A stretch of DNA of 64,000 bases from Kocuria carniphila (GCF_004136555.1 NZ_NOIT01000006.1:115220-179219), one strand, 5' to 3'. Positions 1-11,301 are shown, counted from the first letter of the stretch. Translations and numbers: made by a program. Notes: generated from the letters alone by a model not told the origin.

Positions 1-1182
1 AATCTTCTTGAAGAGATCCGAGATCTGCTGCGGGATGTTGTCCGAGAATACGTAGTTGTAAGGGGATGAAGTCCCTCGGGACAGCAGCGGCTTGTAGCGA
101 CTGAACTCCCAGGTCTTCACCCACGGGAACGAGGTGAACGGGAACAGGATGACTTCCACCCGGCCGCACGAGCGAAGGTACGAGTCCACCGACCGTCCCC
201 ACGATCCCGGCTTGGCGAACAATTCCCAGGTGGGAATGGTGATGTAACTGCGGCAACGCATGTTGCTCAGTTTGGCCACGCGCAACTGAACCGAGGTCAC
301 GATGGTGCGTCCCAGGTTGGTCAGCAAAGGGCCGATGTCCGGGTCGGTGCGTTCGAACCGTTTCACCGCGTAGTCACCGCTGGTTTCGTCCCAGACGACC
401 GCGTCCATGGACACCACCAGATTGGACAAAGATCCGAAGGTTGCTCCGGCGGGGCGTGTTTCGCCTGAAGCGGGCACCGCGGTTCCGTGCCCCGCGATGG
501 CCAACGCGCCGCCGATGGTGACGTCACCGGGAGCGGGGTGGTGCATGATGCTCAAACCGCGGTTGTTGGCGGCGTTGAGGACCGCCTCGAGCGAGGCTCC
601 GCCCTGAGCGGTCACGGTCATCGCGGTGGGATCGACCGTGATCGCAGTCAGATGCTTGACGGTGTCGACCATGAGGACACGGGACTCCTGCGTACTACCC
701 GACTCGACACTCAACGGAGACCAGTTGTGCTGGTATCCGCGGGCCCGCAACCTCCAGTCATTGGAGGAGGCCCATCGTGCCAGTTCAGCGACCTGGTCTG
801 CAGATGTGGGTGCAACGGTCCACAAGGGTGAGGTGCGAGTTTCTCCGGACCAATTGACGAACACCTCGAGCCAGGGCGTCATCCCCGCGGGCAGAACCGG
901 AGCAGGGCTGCCGGGGACGCGCACGGCGGCTTCCGCGGGGCTCAGCATGGCCGACAGGGTCCACCCGCTGCCAGCGATCGCGGCGGCCGCGAGGGCGGTG
1001 CGTCGGTTGATGCCCTCGTGCTCCACGATGGTGCCCTCGGATGTGGATGCTCGGTGACGCGGAGTCCCCAGCGGCGCACGGTCCCCGGTGGTTGCCATGG
1101 TTGATCGAGGAGTGAAGAAACGCCATAGCGACCGTGCAGATCGCGAAATTCCTTGTGACGTGGACAGTCTGTGTGCGGGCAT
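1..1182 (-). CDS. Cholesterol oxidase-like, Tat-exported covalent flavoprotein (partial, 3' end outside window)
   Basis: The 394 codons present resemble from memory the Brevibacterium type II (BCO2-like, vanillyl-alcohol-oxidase fold) cholesterol oxidase. Matching stretches are RARGYQHNWSPLSVESG, GDVTIGGALAIAGHG, FGSLSNLV and SPYNYVFSDNIP. His152 in the first motif aligns with the histidine that carries FAD covalently in BCO2. A twin-arginine motif (INRRTALAAAA, Arg60-61) and a hydrophobic run ending near AEAAV indicate Tat export. I chose the ATG at 1182 because GGAG lies six bases upstream. Starts at 1098 (ATG) and 1026 (GTG) are in frame, and 1026 would give a more usual short Tat leader. 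The gene is divergent from the gene at 1575. Substrate could be cholesterol or another sterol; no steroid-ring degradation genes are visible in the window. Confidence 0.8.
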   Translation of the reverse strand, partial: MPAHRLSTSQGISRSARSLWRFFTPRSTMATTGDRAPLGTPRHRASTSEGTIVEHEGINRRTALAAAAIAGSGWTLSAMLSPAEAAVRVPGSPAPVLPAGMTPWLEVFVNWSGETRTSPLWTVAPTSADQVAELARWASSNDWRLRARGYQHNWSPLSVESGSTQESRVLMVDTVKHLTAITVDPTAMTVTAQGGASLEAVLNAANNRGLSIMHHPAPGDVTIGGALAIAGHGTAVPASGETRPAGATFGSLSNLVVSMDAVVWDETSGDYAVKRFERTDPDIGPLLTNLGRTIVTSVQLRVAKLSNMRCRSYITIPTWELFAKPGSWGRSVDSYLRSCGRVEVILFPFTSFPWVKTWEFSRYKPLLSRGTSSPYNYVFSDNIPQQISDLFKKI

Positions 1183-1340
1183 GGTGAACTCCTACGCGCG
1201 CAAAGACCGCATGAGAGCCCCCGAGCGCGAGCAAATTGGGCACCGGCGAACACGCGTCGCGTCGATCCAGCCCGATCAACGCTGTGCGACGGCAGCCCGC
1301 CATCGCCCCGCGACCCCTTGTTCCCCAGTGCTACTCAATG

Positions 1341-1354
1341 ACCGGTTATCCGGT
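1341..1354. promoter_or_regulatory. Small inverted repeat, possible operator
   Basis: ACCGG-TTAT-CCGGT is a perfect inverted repeat with five-base arms. It lies about 160 bases upstream of the oxidase start at 1182, in the divergent promoter region. A regulator site is possible; chance is not excluded. Confidence 0.25.
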
Positions 1355-1431
1355 ATGTCTCTTATTTTGCCAAGGCGGGTCAGTAGGCTATCGGTCAGAC
1401 AGGTGGGAACTTCAGGGGACGAACGGTAATA

Positions 1432-1455
1432 CCTGTGGGCTGTTTGGCCCACAGG
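1432..1455 (+). other. Hairpin in upstream region
   Basis: CCTGTGGGC at 1432-1440 and GCCCACAGG at 1447-1455 form a nine-base-pair stem with a six-base loop. No U-run follows. It sits upstream of the -10 box at 1529, so it is more likely an operator or the end of a short transcript than part of the leader. Confidence 0.35.
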
Positions 1456-1528
1456 ATGTGCACCGGGGAAATGACTTCTCATGAACACCCGGGAGCTGAA
1501 TTCCCACCGGGCGCTCGGCGCGCGGCCC

Positions 1529-1534
1529 TATACT
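1529..1534 (+). promoter_or_regulatory. -10 element for the gene at 1575
   Basis: TATACT matches five of six bases of the vegetative -10 consensus and lies 40 bases upstream of the GTG start. No clear -35 box is visible 16-18 bases upstream. Confidence 0.45.
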
Positions 1535-1574
1535 TTGGCAGAAGAGTAAGCGACGGTCCGGAAGGAAATTACAC

Positions 1575-3587
1575 GTGGGTTTGAGAGACTTGTTCCGCAG
1601 TAAAAGCAGCACCCCCAGCACCCCGCAGCCATCACCCGGGGCCCCCGCTAATGATCCGCGCGCCAAGGATAGTGATCTCCGCGCGCAGGGCACCCAGAAT
1701 GCAGACGAGCCGGGTCGCGGAGCTGTCGAAGCCAACGCCTCGCAACAGAGCCAGGTGAACGACCGCAACGTGGGCGAGGGTTCGAACGCTCGCGCCGTCG
1801 ATCATGAAGTGCACGGCAACGACGCCGCTCGGGGCGCGAACACCCCGCAGGGCACCGAGGCGCACGGAACCGACACGCAGCAGTTGCCGGAGTCCGGGCC
1901 GCTGCGCAATCTGGTCGACATCCTGCTGTCCCGTGGCGCGGATCGCGCTCGCCTGACCTTGGTGCAGTCCGGCAACGTGATGACTCACCAGACCCGCCAG
2001 GCTCACGGCGAGGCCCAGGACGAGGTGGAGAACGGCACCGTGGATCAGGGATCCCCCCTGTTCGACGATGTTGCGGACCTGTACACCCAGGCCATGAACA
2101 CCCCCGTTGGCCCGTGGCGTCAGTTGGACCTGACCGTGACTCCGGAGCAGAACGGCCAGCGTATGGTCACCGTTGATTACGCATTCCCGAGCGGCCAGTC
2201 CCGCAAGGAGAGCTACGTGCAGGGCCGCGCGCTGTCCGGCCACGGCACCGACCGCGCAGACGACGTGCGCACCGGTGACGCGCGCACCACCGACGTACGC
2301 GCCGATGAGGGACGCACGCATGGCGATTCGACGTCGTCGGCGGGCGCTGGCCTTGCCGGCGCGGGTTTGGGTGCGGCTGCCGGAGGCGGTGTGGCTTCGG
2401 GCTTGAACCGCGATGACAACGACCGGCGGACCGCGGACTCCGATCGCGCAGACGATGTGCGCACCGGAACCGACGCTCGCGATACCGACAACGTTGGCAG
2501 CACCGAGGTCTCAGACGAGCGTTACACGGAGGCCTCCGTCTCGGATCGCGACGGAATCCAGGACCGTTCCGAAACGGATATCGAGTCCGTGCGCGTGGTC
2601 GATGGCACCGATGCTTATCCGGTGGCGAACGGCCAGATCGTGACCAAGGGCGATCCCGATCCCATCGTGATTACAGCGGACGACCAGTCAGATCGCGACC
2701 AGTCCCACCCCGAGGATTCCTTCCGGGCAGCCGCCGCGCAGAACGGTGAGCGCAACGACACCCTGCTGGCCGAGGATTCCCAGCGGGCTGATTCGGACGC
2801 CGCCTACGGCGAGTCGGCAGATCGCGATGCCCGGGATTCGGTGCTCGACGGCCGCGAAGCCGAGACCCACGCGGATGATCAGCGCGATTCGCTGCGCGAT
2901 GATCGTGATGACCGTAATGACCGCGGCGACCTGCCCGAGCACGTGGATGAGTCCGAGTTCGGTGGCTTCAGCGAGCCCGAGTCCCCGGTGGCTCCGACCG
3001 GTGCGGGCGCCGCGGCACTGGCTGCGGACGCCGATCCCTCGGACGCTCCGCAGATGGCGCAGAGCACGGACGTGGCGCCGTCCTACACCGCACCCAGCGA
3101 GCAGCCCAGCGGTGATTCGCCGGCTACCGGCAACCTGGTGTTGACCCTGTCGGATGTGCAGTCGCGCTTGAACGAGGCGCAGCGCCACCTGTTCGGCGAG
3201 GGTGGTACGGCTCGCGACGTCTCGACCGTGCTCATTCGTGTTCGTGCCCTGGGCACCTACTACGACGCCCTGACCCACGTTCGGTTGAACGGTTTCTGGG
3301 ATCAGCGCGGCACCTTTGATCTGGTTCCCGAGAACCTCCTGAAGGTTCAGGAGCTCAAGGACGATTCCTATGTGGAGGGCTCCGGCGCTCCGCTGGCCAT
3401 GATGTTCCGCTTCCGCCCGGGCGTTCCCCCGGAGGTCTCCTTCGACTACTCGGACGAGGAAGCCTTTGTGCGCTACGAGCAGCGCCTGCCAGGTCAGAAC
3501 TACCTGGAGGAGCTGCGCATGTTCCCGCGCACCGGCTCCAACATTCCCCAGCACATGAACGACGCTCTGCAGGATTGGAACTACTGA
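1575..3587 (+). CDS. Large acidic, mostly disordered protein with two small globular domains, unknown function
   Basis: 670 residues from a GTG start preceded by GGAAGG. Residues 1-105 are polar and low in complexity. A first globular segment (about 108-215) ends in WRQLDLTVTP and VTVDYAFP. Residues 216-510 are dominated by Asp, Arg, Ser and Glu, with ADDVRTG occurring twice and a Gly/Ala run (about 256-277) that could be a glycine-zipper helix. A second globular domain (about 513-670) contains ALTHVRLNGFW, MMFRFRPGVPPEVSFDYSDE and YLEEL. The C-terminal domain loosely resembles the YezG/DUF600 immunity-protein fold, and the first may be a diverged copy; both are inferences. It precedes adenosine deaminase by three bases. 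Function is not recognised. Confidence 0.7.
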   Translation: MGLRDLFRSKSSTPSTPQPSPGAPANDPRAKDSDLRAQGTQNADEPGRGAVEANASQQSQVNDRNVGEGSNARAVDHEVHGNDAARGANTPQGTEAHGTDTQQLPESGPLRNLVDILLSRGADRARLTLVQSGNVMTHQTRQAHGEAQDEVENGTVDQGSPLFDDVADLYTQAMNTPVGPWRQLDLTVTPEQNGQRMVTVDYAFPSGQSRKESYVQGRALSGHGTDRADDVRTGDARTTDVRADEGRTHGDSTSSAGAGLAGAGLGAAAGGGVASGLNRDDNDRRTADSDRADDVRTGTDARDTDNVGSTEVSDERYTEASVSDRDGIQDRSETDIESVRVVDGTDAYPVANGQIVTKGDPDPIVITADDQSDRDQSHPEDSFRAAAAQNGERNDTLLAEDSQRADSDAAYGESADRDARDSVLDGREAETHADDQRDSLRDDRDDRNDRGDLPEHVDESEFGGFSEPESPVAPTGAGAAALAADADPSDAPQMAQSTDVAPSYTAPSEQPSGDSPATGNLVLTLSDVQSRLNEAQRHLFGEGGTARDVSTVLIRVRALGTYYDALTHVRLNGFWDQRGTFDLVPENLLKVQELKDDSYVEGSGAPLAMMFRFRPGVPPEVSFDYSDEEAFVRYEQRLPGQNYLEELRMFPRTGSNIPQHMNDALQDWNY

Positions 3588-3590
3588 TTC

Positions 3591-4726
3591 ATGAGGCAGT
3601 CAACCTCCACCGAGGGCTCCGTCCGCGCCATGAAGGGGGCCCTCGGGCCTATCCCAGCAGTGTGTCTCCACGACCACTTGGACGGCGCCCTGCGTCCGGC
3701 CACCATCGTGGAGCTCGCACGAGAGATCAACCATGAACTGCCGGAGACGGATCCCGTGGCTCTCGGCCGGTGGTTCGAGGACAGCGCGAATTCCGGCAGC
3801 CTGGAGCGCTACCTGACCACGTTCGAACACACCACTGCGGTCATGCAGACGGCAGAGGCCCTGGCGCGCGTGGCCGAGGAGTACGTACTCGACTGCGCGG
3901 CCGACGGTCTCATCCACACCGAGGTCCGCTGGGCACCCGAGCAGCATCTGGTCGGTGGCCTCACGCTCGAGCAGGCCGTGGACGCCGTCCAAGACGGTCT
4001 GGCGCGTGGCGTGGCCGAGGTCAAAGCCTCGGGCGGTCATATATCCGCCGTGCAGATCCTGTGCGCAATGCGCCACCTGGACAAGTCCGGTGAGATTGCG
4101 CAGTTGGTGGTCGATCGAGTGCGTGCGGCGGCCGGTACGACGTCGCCCGGTGACGTCCCCGGTGAACCCGCACCCGGATCGGTGGTCGCGTTCGACCTGG
4201 CCGGTCCCGAGAAGGGCTTTCCCGCCTCGGATCACCGGCAAGCACTGCACCTGCTGACCGAGAACTTGGTGCCCGTCACGCTGCACGCCGGTGAGGCGGA
4301 CGGCGCGGAGTCCATCCGGGATGCGCTGGTTTCCGGGCGCGCCCTGCGCATCGGCCACGGTGTTCGCCTGCTCGAGGACGACCCGGAAGCCACCGGACCG
4401 CTGTCCCGGTGGGTGCGCGACCGCCACATTGCCCTCGAGGTGTGCCCGTGCTCCAACCTGCAGACCGGTGCGATCAGCCACTGGGGTGAGTCCATCAAGG
4501 ATCACCCGATCACCCAGCTGCACCGGTCGGGGTTCACGGTCACGCTGTCCCCGGACAACCGGTTGATGAGTGCCACCTCCGTGTCCCACGAGATGTCCCT
4601 GTTGCTCTCGGAGGCCGGTTGGTCCAACCAGGATCTGGCGGACATCCAGCTCAACGCGGCGCGCGCGGCGTTCGTGCCCCGCGCCTACCAGGACTGGTTG
4701 GCCGAGCGGATCGAGGAGGCCTCCGC

Positions 4727-4730
<4 letters not shown>
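3591..4730 (+). CDS. add: Adenosine deaminase
   Basis: Hydrolytic deamination of adenosine or deoxyadenosine to inosine in purine salvage. The 379-residue protein has the metal-binding HDHLDGAL near residue 27, the HAGE motif followed by RIGHG, and the C-terminal signature CPCSNLQTG...HP...L...G with LSPDNRLMS in place of the usual aspartate motif SxDN. Length fits the family. The start is three bases after the previous stop, so the genes are probably cotranscribed. An ATG at 3630 is an alternative start that would remove a poorly conserved leader. The stop overlaps the GTG start of mazG in a GTGA arrangement, implying translational coupling. Confidence 0.92.
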
Positions 4731-6857
<2,127 letters not shown>

Positions 6858-6887
6858 GACACACCGCCCACGCAGTTGGGTGAACGA

Positions 6888-6921
6888 ACCGCCCGGTTCC
6901 CCTTGCGGGGGACCGGGCGGT
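6888..6921 (+). terminator. Hairpin after eno
   Basis: ACCGCCCGGT plus CCCC pairs with GGGG plus ACCGGGCGGT around a TTGC loop, giving about 14 base pairs with one internal mismatch. It starts 31 bases after the eno stop. There is no T-run, so termination would rest on stem strength. Confidence 0.6.
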
Positions 6922-6976
6922 GGCGTGTGGGGACGCGCACCAGGTTGCGTGCGGGAAACGACCACGTTCGGGTCGC

Positions 6977-6982
6977 TAGAAT
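6977..6982 (+). promoter_or_regulatory. -10 element for ftsB-like gene
   Basis: TAGAAT, a five-of-six match to the -10 consensus, lies 64 bases before the start at 7046 and after the eno hairpin. The -35 region (around 6953-6959) is not consensus. Confidence 0.45.
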
Positions 6983-7045
6983 GATCCGCAGGATTGATGA
7001 GGGTGCGTCTCATGCCGAGACCACCGTGGAGCGCGGGAGGTGTGC

Positions 7046-7636
7046 ATGGTTGGCCCCAGGCCCAGGATTCCTCGGTTCTCCGGGAAGAAGAAGGGCACGG
7101 ACGGGAAGCCTTCGGCGTCCGAGGGCCGAGCCACCTCAAGCCCGCGAACCGGCACCCAAGGAGCAGGGCGCCCCGGTCACTCGGGCGGCGGATCGTCCAC
7201 GGTCACCGCACCCACACCCGCGCACTCGTTCAACGGTCGACTCATTGCCTTGATCGTGGTGGCCACCCTGATTTTGTTCCTGGCCGCTCCCACCGCCAAG
7301 ATCTTCTTCGACCAGCGGGCCCAGATCGCCGCTCTCGAAGAATCCATTGCGGCCAAGGAGCAGGAGCAGCAACAGCTCAAGCTGCAAGAGGAGCGCTGGG
7401 GTGACGACGCGTACGTGGAGCAGCAGGCCCGTGAGCGCATGTTCTACGTGATGCCCGGTGAACGGGCCTACCTGGTGCTCGGAGCGGAACAAACGGGACG
7501 TCAGGCCGCGGAGTCCTCCGCGGAACAGGTCGAAGCGGGTAAACCTGCCTGGGCTGATGGCCTGTGGCAGTCCGTGGTGGATTCGGCGTTCCCCCGCAGC
7601 GAGCCGGAAATCGCCCCTGTGGAGCCCGAGCAGTAA
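7046..7636 (+). CDS. ftsB: FtsB/DivIC-type septum formation initiator
   Basis: Predicted bitopic division protein that would join the FtsQ-FtsL-FtsB complex at the septum. Of 196 residues the first 60 or so are basic and disordered. A single membrane helix follows (LIALIVVATLILFLAAPTA, about 70-88), then a coiled coil (QRAQIAALEESIAAKEQEQQ) and the conserved end WGDDAYVEQQARERMFYVMPGE, typical of DivIC/FtsB proteins. The ATG at 7046 is chosen because GGGAGG lies five bases before it; a GTG six bases upstream overlaps that site. Its place between eno and DUF501 is the conserved actinobacterial order. Confidence 0.85.
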   Translation: MVGPRPRIPRFSGKKKGTDGKPSASEGRATSSPRTGTQGAGRPGHSGGGSSTVTAPTPAHSFNGRLIALIVVATLILFLAAPTAKIFFDQRAQIAALEESIAAKEQEQQQLKLQEERWGDDAYVEQQARERMFYVMPGERAYLVLGAEQTGRQAAESSAEQVEAGKPAWADGLWQSVVDSAFPRSEPEIAPVEPEQ

Positions 7637-7722
7637 CCTTTCTCTCCTGACGGATCGTGTTCCGATTGAATCCGTCTCCCTCGACGAACTGGCCCAGCAG
7701 CGCGCCGGAAAGTAGTACGCAA

Positions 7723-8277
7723 GTGACTGAAGCTCAGCCGACCCATGACCCCTCCGTGACCCAGCAGGATCTCACGGTGGTGGGACACCAGCTCGGCCGT
7801 CCGGCGCGTGACGTGGTGGAAATCGCCGCGCGGTGTGTGTGCGGTAACCCGCTGGTTGTTGCCACCGCACCCCGGTTGGCCAACGGCACTCCGTTCCCCA
7901 CGGTGTTCTACCTGACGCACCCCGTCATCACCTCTGCGGTGTCCCGGCTCGAGGCCGAGGGCAGCATGTACGGCATGTCGGACCGGATCAAGGAGGACAC
8001 CGAGCTGGCGGAGCAGTACCAGGCGGCCCACGAGCATTACCTGGGGGAGCGGCGTCGGATTGGCGAGAAGGCCGGAATCGGCGAGGTGTCCGAGATCGAA
8101 GGCATCTCCGCAGGCGGCATGCCCACCCGCGTGAAGTGCCTGCACGTCCTGGTGGGTCACAGCCTGGCCGCCGGCCCGGGCGTGAACCCGCTGGGCGACG
8201 AGACCCTGGGACTCATCGCGGACACCTGGACCACGGACCGTTGCGCATGCGACCCGGAGTGGCGCACCGCGGACTGA
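7723..8277 (+). CDS. DUF501 family protein
   Basis: A 184-residue conserved actinobacterial protein of unknown function. Recognisable family blocks are GRPARDVVEIAARCVCGNPLVVATAPRL, PFPTVFYLTHP, EGISAGGMPTRVKCLHVLVGHSLA and NPLGDE. Two conserved cysteines (CVCG) and a histidine further on suggest a metal site, which is inference. The GTG start at 7723 gives a family-like N-terminus; the frame is open back to 7657, and a weak GGAAAG precedes 7723. It lies between ftsB and, with a P-type ATPase inserted, ppx, the arrangement I recall from M. tuberculosis Rv1024-Rv1026. Confidence 0.8.
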   Translation: MTEAQPTHDPSVTQQDLTVVGHQLGRPARDVVEIAARCVCGNPLVVATAPRLANGTPFPTVFYLTHPVITSAVSRLEAEGSMYGMSDRIKEDTELAEQYQAAHEHYLGERRRIGEKAGIGEVSEIEGISAGGMPTRVKCLHVLVGHSLAAGPGVNPLGDETLGLIADTWTTDRCACDPEWRTAD

Positions 8278-8324
8278 TTGCGCCAACCGCACACGTCCTG
8301 CGTGCACCGCAGATGACGCAGACA

Positions 8325-8365
8325 ACGACGCCCGCCTCACGGATCATCCGTGAGGCGGGCGTCGT
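8325..8365. terminator. Bidirectional hairpin between convergent genes
   Basis: A perfect stem of about 19 base pairs (arms 8325-8343 and 8347-8365) around a three-base loop, lying between the DUF501 stop and the convergent P-type ATPase stop. It probably serves both strands. Confidence 0.75.
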
Positions 8366-8407
8366 ACTGTCAAGACTGGCTATCGCAGGGCCGCCGAAAC
8401 CGGACCG

Positions 8408-11134
8408 CTAGCGCTGCACCGACCTGGGTGCACCACGACCGCCGCGGTTCTGCACGGCCTTGATCAGCTCGACCAGCAAGAAGATCACCACGCCGTTGAG
8501 CAGCGCGAAGCCCCATTCCACCCAGCCCAGCGGCGCAGAACCGAACCACGTGTTCATGAACGGCGCGTAGGTGAAGACCAGCTGCACCGCCAGCAGGATG
8601 CCCGTGGAGATCCACGTGGCCTTGTTCCCGGTGATGGCGCGCGGGTGCAAGCTGGACAGGTGCAGGAAGCGCGAGTTGAACAGCACGAAGATCTGGCCAA
8701 GGACCAGCACGGAGACCGCCGTGGTGCTGGCCACGGCGTCCGAGGCGCCCGATTCGCTCATGACCCGGTAGGACAGCAGCGCGGCCGCGCCGATGAAAAA
8801 TGCCACCCACACCACACGTAGCCACAAGGACACGGGCAGCAGATTGGCATCCCGGTCGCGGGGACGGCGTTGCATGATGCCCGGCTCGGCAGGCTCGTAG
8901 GCCAAGGTGATGGACAACGTGATCGCGGTGACCAGGTTGACCCACAAGATCTGCGTGGGCCGCAACGGCGGTTCTGCGCCCAGGAGTACGGAGGCCAGGA
9001 CCACCAGGCCCATGCCGATGCTCGTGGGGAGCAGGAACACCACGGATTTGCGGATGTTGTCGTAGATCCGTCGGCCTTCGTGGACCGCACCTTCAATCGT
9101 GGCGAAGTTGTCGTCCGCGAGCACGATGTCCGCGGCTTCCTTGGTGGCCTCGGTGCCCTTGATGCCCATGGCGATACCCACGTTGGCACGGGTGAGGGCG
9201 GGGGCATCGTTGACGCCGTCGCCGGTCATGGCCACCACCTCGCGGCGGGCCTGCAGGGCGTCCACAATGCGGATCTTGTGCTCGGGGCTCGTGCGCGCAA
9301 AGACATCCACGTCCGTGACGCGCTCGACCAGTTCCTCCTTGGTCATGGCCTCGACCTCGGCGCCGGTCACCACCACGGGATCGTCGTTGGTGGACAGGCC
9401 CAGTTCGCGGCTGATGGCACGGGCGGTTTCCGCGTGGTCACCGGTGATCATCTTCACGTTGATCCCGGCCCCGTGACACGACGCCACGGCCGTGATGGCT
9501 TCTTCACGCGGCGGGTCGACCAGCCCCACGAGCCCAACGAATTCGAGCCCCTCGTCGAGGTCCTCGTGAGACAGGGTGGCGGTGCCCGCGGCCATGGTCT
9601 TGCGCGCGGCAGCCAGCACTCGCAGCCCCTGGGACGCCAGATCCGTGTTGGCGCGTTCCCACTCGTCCGGGTCGAAGTCCGTGGCGCCGTGCGCGTCCGG
9701 CAACTGGGTTGAGCAGCGCTGCAGGAGCCGGTCCGGGGCTCCCTTGACGAGGATCTCGCGCTCGCCGCCGGGAGCCTCGCTCAGCACCGCCATGTACTTG
9801 TTGGACGAATCGAAGGGGAGCGCGCCCACGCGACTGTATGGAGCGGCGTCGAACCCGGCCTTGCGTCCGAAGATCGCGAGCGCCGCCTCGGTCGGCTCGC
9901 CCACGATCTGGATGCGTTCGCCGGTCCCGCGCAGGGTGGCGTCATTGCAGAGGACGACGGCGCGCGCGAGCGTCCGCGCGTTGCGTGAGGCTTCGTCGGT
10001 TGCCTCGCCGGAGGCCACGACCGTGCCCTGATCCGTGTATCCCTCGCCGGTGATGGCGAAGCGACCACCGGGCACGGACGCGACGCGGGCGGTCATCTCG
10101 TTGCGGGTCAGCGTTCCGGTCTTGTCCGAGCAAATCGTGGTGACCGCGCCGAGAGTTTCCACGGCCGTCATCGTGCGGGTGATGGCCTTGTGACGCGCCA
10201 TTTGTTGAACGCCCAGCGCCAGCGTGATGGTCACGAGCGCCGGTAGCCCCTCGGGCACCGTGGCCACGGCAAAGCTGATGAATGAGCTCAGCACGGTCTG
10301 CGTGGGCATCGAATAGATGAACCAGGCGACCAGCATCATTACGGCACTCACGACCAAGATGCCCAGCGCGAACTGCTTGCCCAGGCGGTCCATTTGTTCG
10401 GTCAGGGGAGTAGCCAGCTGGTCGATGTCGTCCACGAGGGACTGGATGCGTCCGATCTCCGTGTTCGAGCCGGTGGCGACCACCACACCCAGCGCGGTAC
10501 CGCGGGTGACCACGGTGCCGGAGTGCGCGATGCTGGTGCGATCACCGATTCCGGCGTCCTCCGCCACGGCTTCCACGTGCTTGTCGCTGGGCTCGGATTC
10601 GCCCGTGAGCGCGGATTCGTCGATGGCCAGTCGATTGGCGTCCAGGAGGCGCAGATCGGCGGGGACCTTGTCGCCGGGACCCAGCCGAACGACGTCACCG
10701 GGCACCAGATCTTCGCCATCTACTTGCTGCCACTCGCCATCGCGCAGCACCGAAGCGTGCACCGAGAGCATGCCGCGGATCCCAGCGAGTGCCTTCTCCG
10801 CTTGCCCCTCCTGCACGAAACCGATCACCGCGTTGCCCACGGCCACGGCGATGATCACCCAGAAATCGACCCACTCCCGGTAGAACGCCGTGATCACCGC
10901 GGAGACCAGCAGGATGTAGATGAGCACGTTTTTGAAGTGCGCCAGGAACCTCAGAATCGCGGGTTTCCGCTTGGCGGCCGGCAACCGGTTGGGACCTACC
11001 CGATCCCGAATGTCCGTTGCCTGGGCGTTGGTCAGGCCCGATTCTTGCGAACCCCATTCCCGCAGGGCTTCCGCCGGCGTGAGCGCGTGGAAGGCACGGG
11101 TGGATACTGTGTCGCCGATTTCTGAGGTCATCAT
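8408..11134 (-). CDS. P2-type cation-transporting ATPase
   Basis: A 908-residue P-type ATPase. Order of elements: N-terminal cation-ATPase domain (about 15-80), membrane helices M1-M2, actuator domain with TGES (ESALTGESEP), M3-M4 with ATVPEGLPALV, phosphorylation site DKTGTLT, nucleotide domain with KGAPD, hinge TGDGVNDAPAL, and M5-M10. PEGLP in M4 is typical of Ca2+/Na+,K+-type pumps. M6 reads WVNLVTAITLSITLAYEPAE: the Asn of SERCA M6 is kept, but the aspartate of the VTDGLPA motif is alanine. Ion specificity therefore cannot be assigned; a calcium label would be unsafe. The tandem ATG start has no strong ribosome-binding site. The gene interrupts the DUF501-ppx order. Confidence 0.88.
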   Translation of the reverse strand: MMTSEIGDTVSTRAFHALTPAEALREWGSQESGLTNAQATDIRDRVGPNRLPAAKRKPAILRFLAHFKNVLIYILLVSAVITAFYREWVDFWVIIAVAVGNAVIGFVQEGQAEKALAGIRGMLSVHASVLRDGEWQQVDGEDLVPGDVVRLGPGDKVPADLRLLDANRLAIDESALTGESEPSDKHVEAVAEDAGIGDRTSIAHSGTVVTRGTALGVVVATGSNTEIGRIQSLVDDIDQLATPLTEQMDRLGKQFALGILVVSAVMMLVAWFIYSMPTQTVLSSFISFAVATVPEGLPALVTITLALGVQQMARHKAITRTMTAVETLGAVTTICSDKTGTLTRNEMTARVASVPGGRFAITGEGYTDQGTVVASGEATDEASRNARTLARAVVLCNDATLRGTGERIQIVGEPTEAALAIFGRKAGFDAAPYSRVGALPFDSSNKYMAVLSEAPGGEREILVKGAPDRLLQRCSTQLPDAHGATDFDPDEWERANTDLASQGLRVLAAARKTMAAGTATLSHEDLDEGLEFVGLVGLVDPPREEAITAVASCHGAGINVKMITGDHAETARAISRELGLSTNDDPVVVTGAEVEAMTKEELVERVTDVDVFARTSPEHKIRIVDALQARREVVAMTGDGVNDAPALTRANVGIAMGIKGTEATKEAADIVLADDNFATIEGAVHEGRRIYDNIRKSVVFLLPTSIGMGLVVLASVLLGAEPPLRPTQILWVNLVTAITLSITLAYEPAEPGIMQRRPRDRDANLLPVSLWLRVVWVAFFIGAAALLSYRVMSESGASDAVASTTAVSVLVLGQIFVLFNSRFLHLSSLHPRAITGNKATWISTGILLAVQLVFTYAPFMNTWFGSAPLGWVEWGFALLNGVVIFLLVELIKAVQNRGGRGAPRSVQR

Positions 11135-11241
11135 TGGTCTCGTTCGTGTTGTCGCGTGTCAGGCAGGGAAATCGTTAGCTGGCTTCAGTTTTTCACACCC
11201 TGGTCAGACCACGCCGTCGTGGACGCGCCCAGAACGCGGGT

Positions 11242-11247
11242 AAAGTG
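11242..11247 (+). promoter_or_regulatory. -10 element for ppx
   Basis: TAAAGT lies 55 bases before the ppx ATG at 11302 in the divergent intergenic region. A -35 is not evident. Confidence 0.35.
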
Positions 11248-11301
11248 GGATCGCGCTGGCAGAATCGGCGCATTCCCCATAGACCCAAGGATCCATCACC
11301 C

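Larger units (their letters stand above)
1183..1574. other. Gene-free divergent intergenic region
   Basis: About 390 bases between two divergent genes. It holds a short perfect inverted repeat at 1341-1354, a nine-base-pair hairpin at 1432-1455 and a good -10 box at 1529. No convincing small gene is seen on either strand. Confidence 0.6.
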
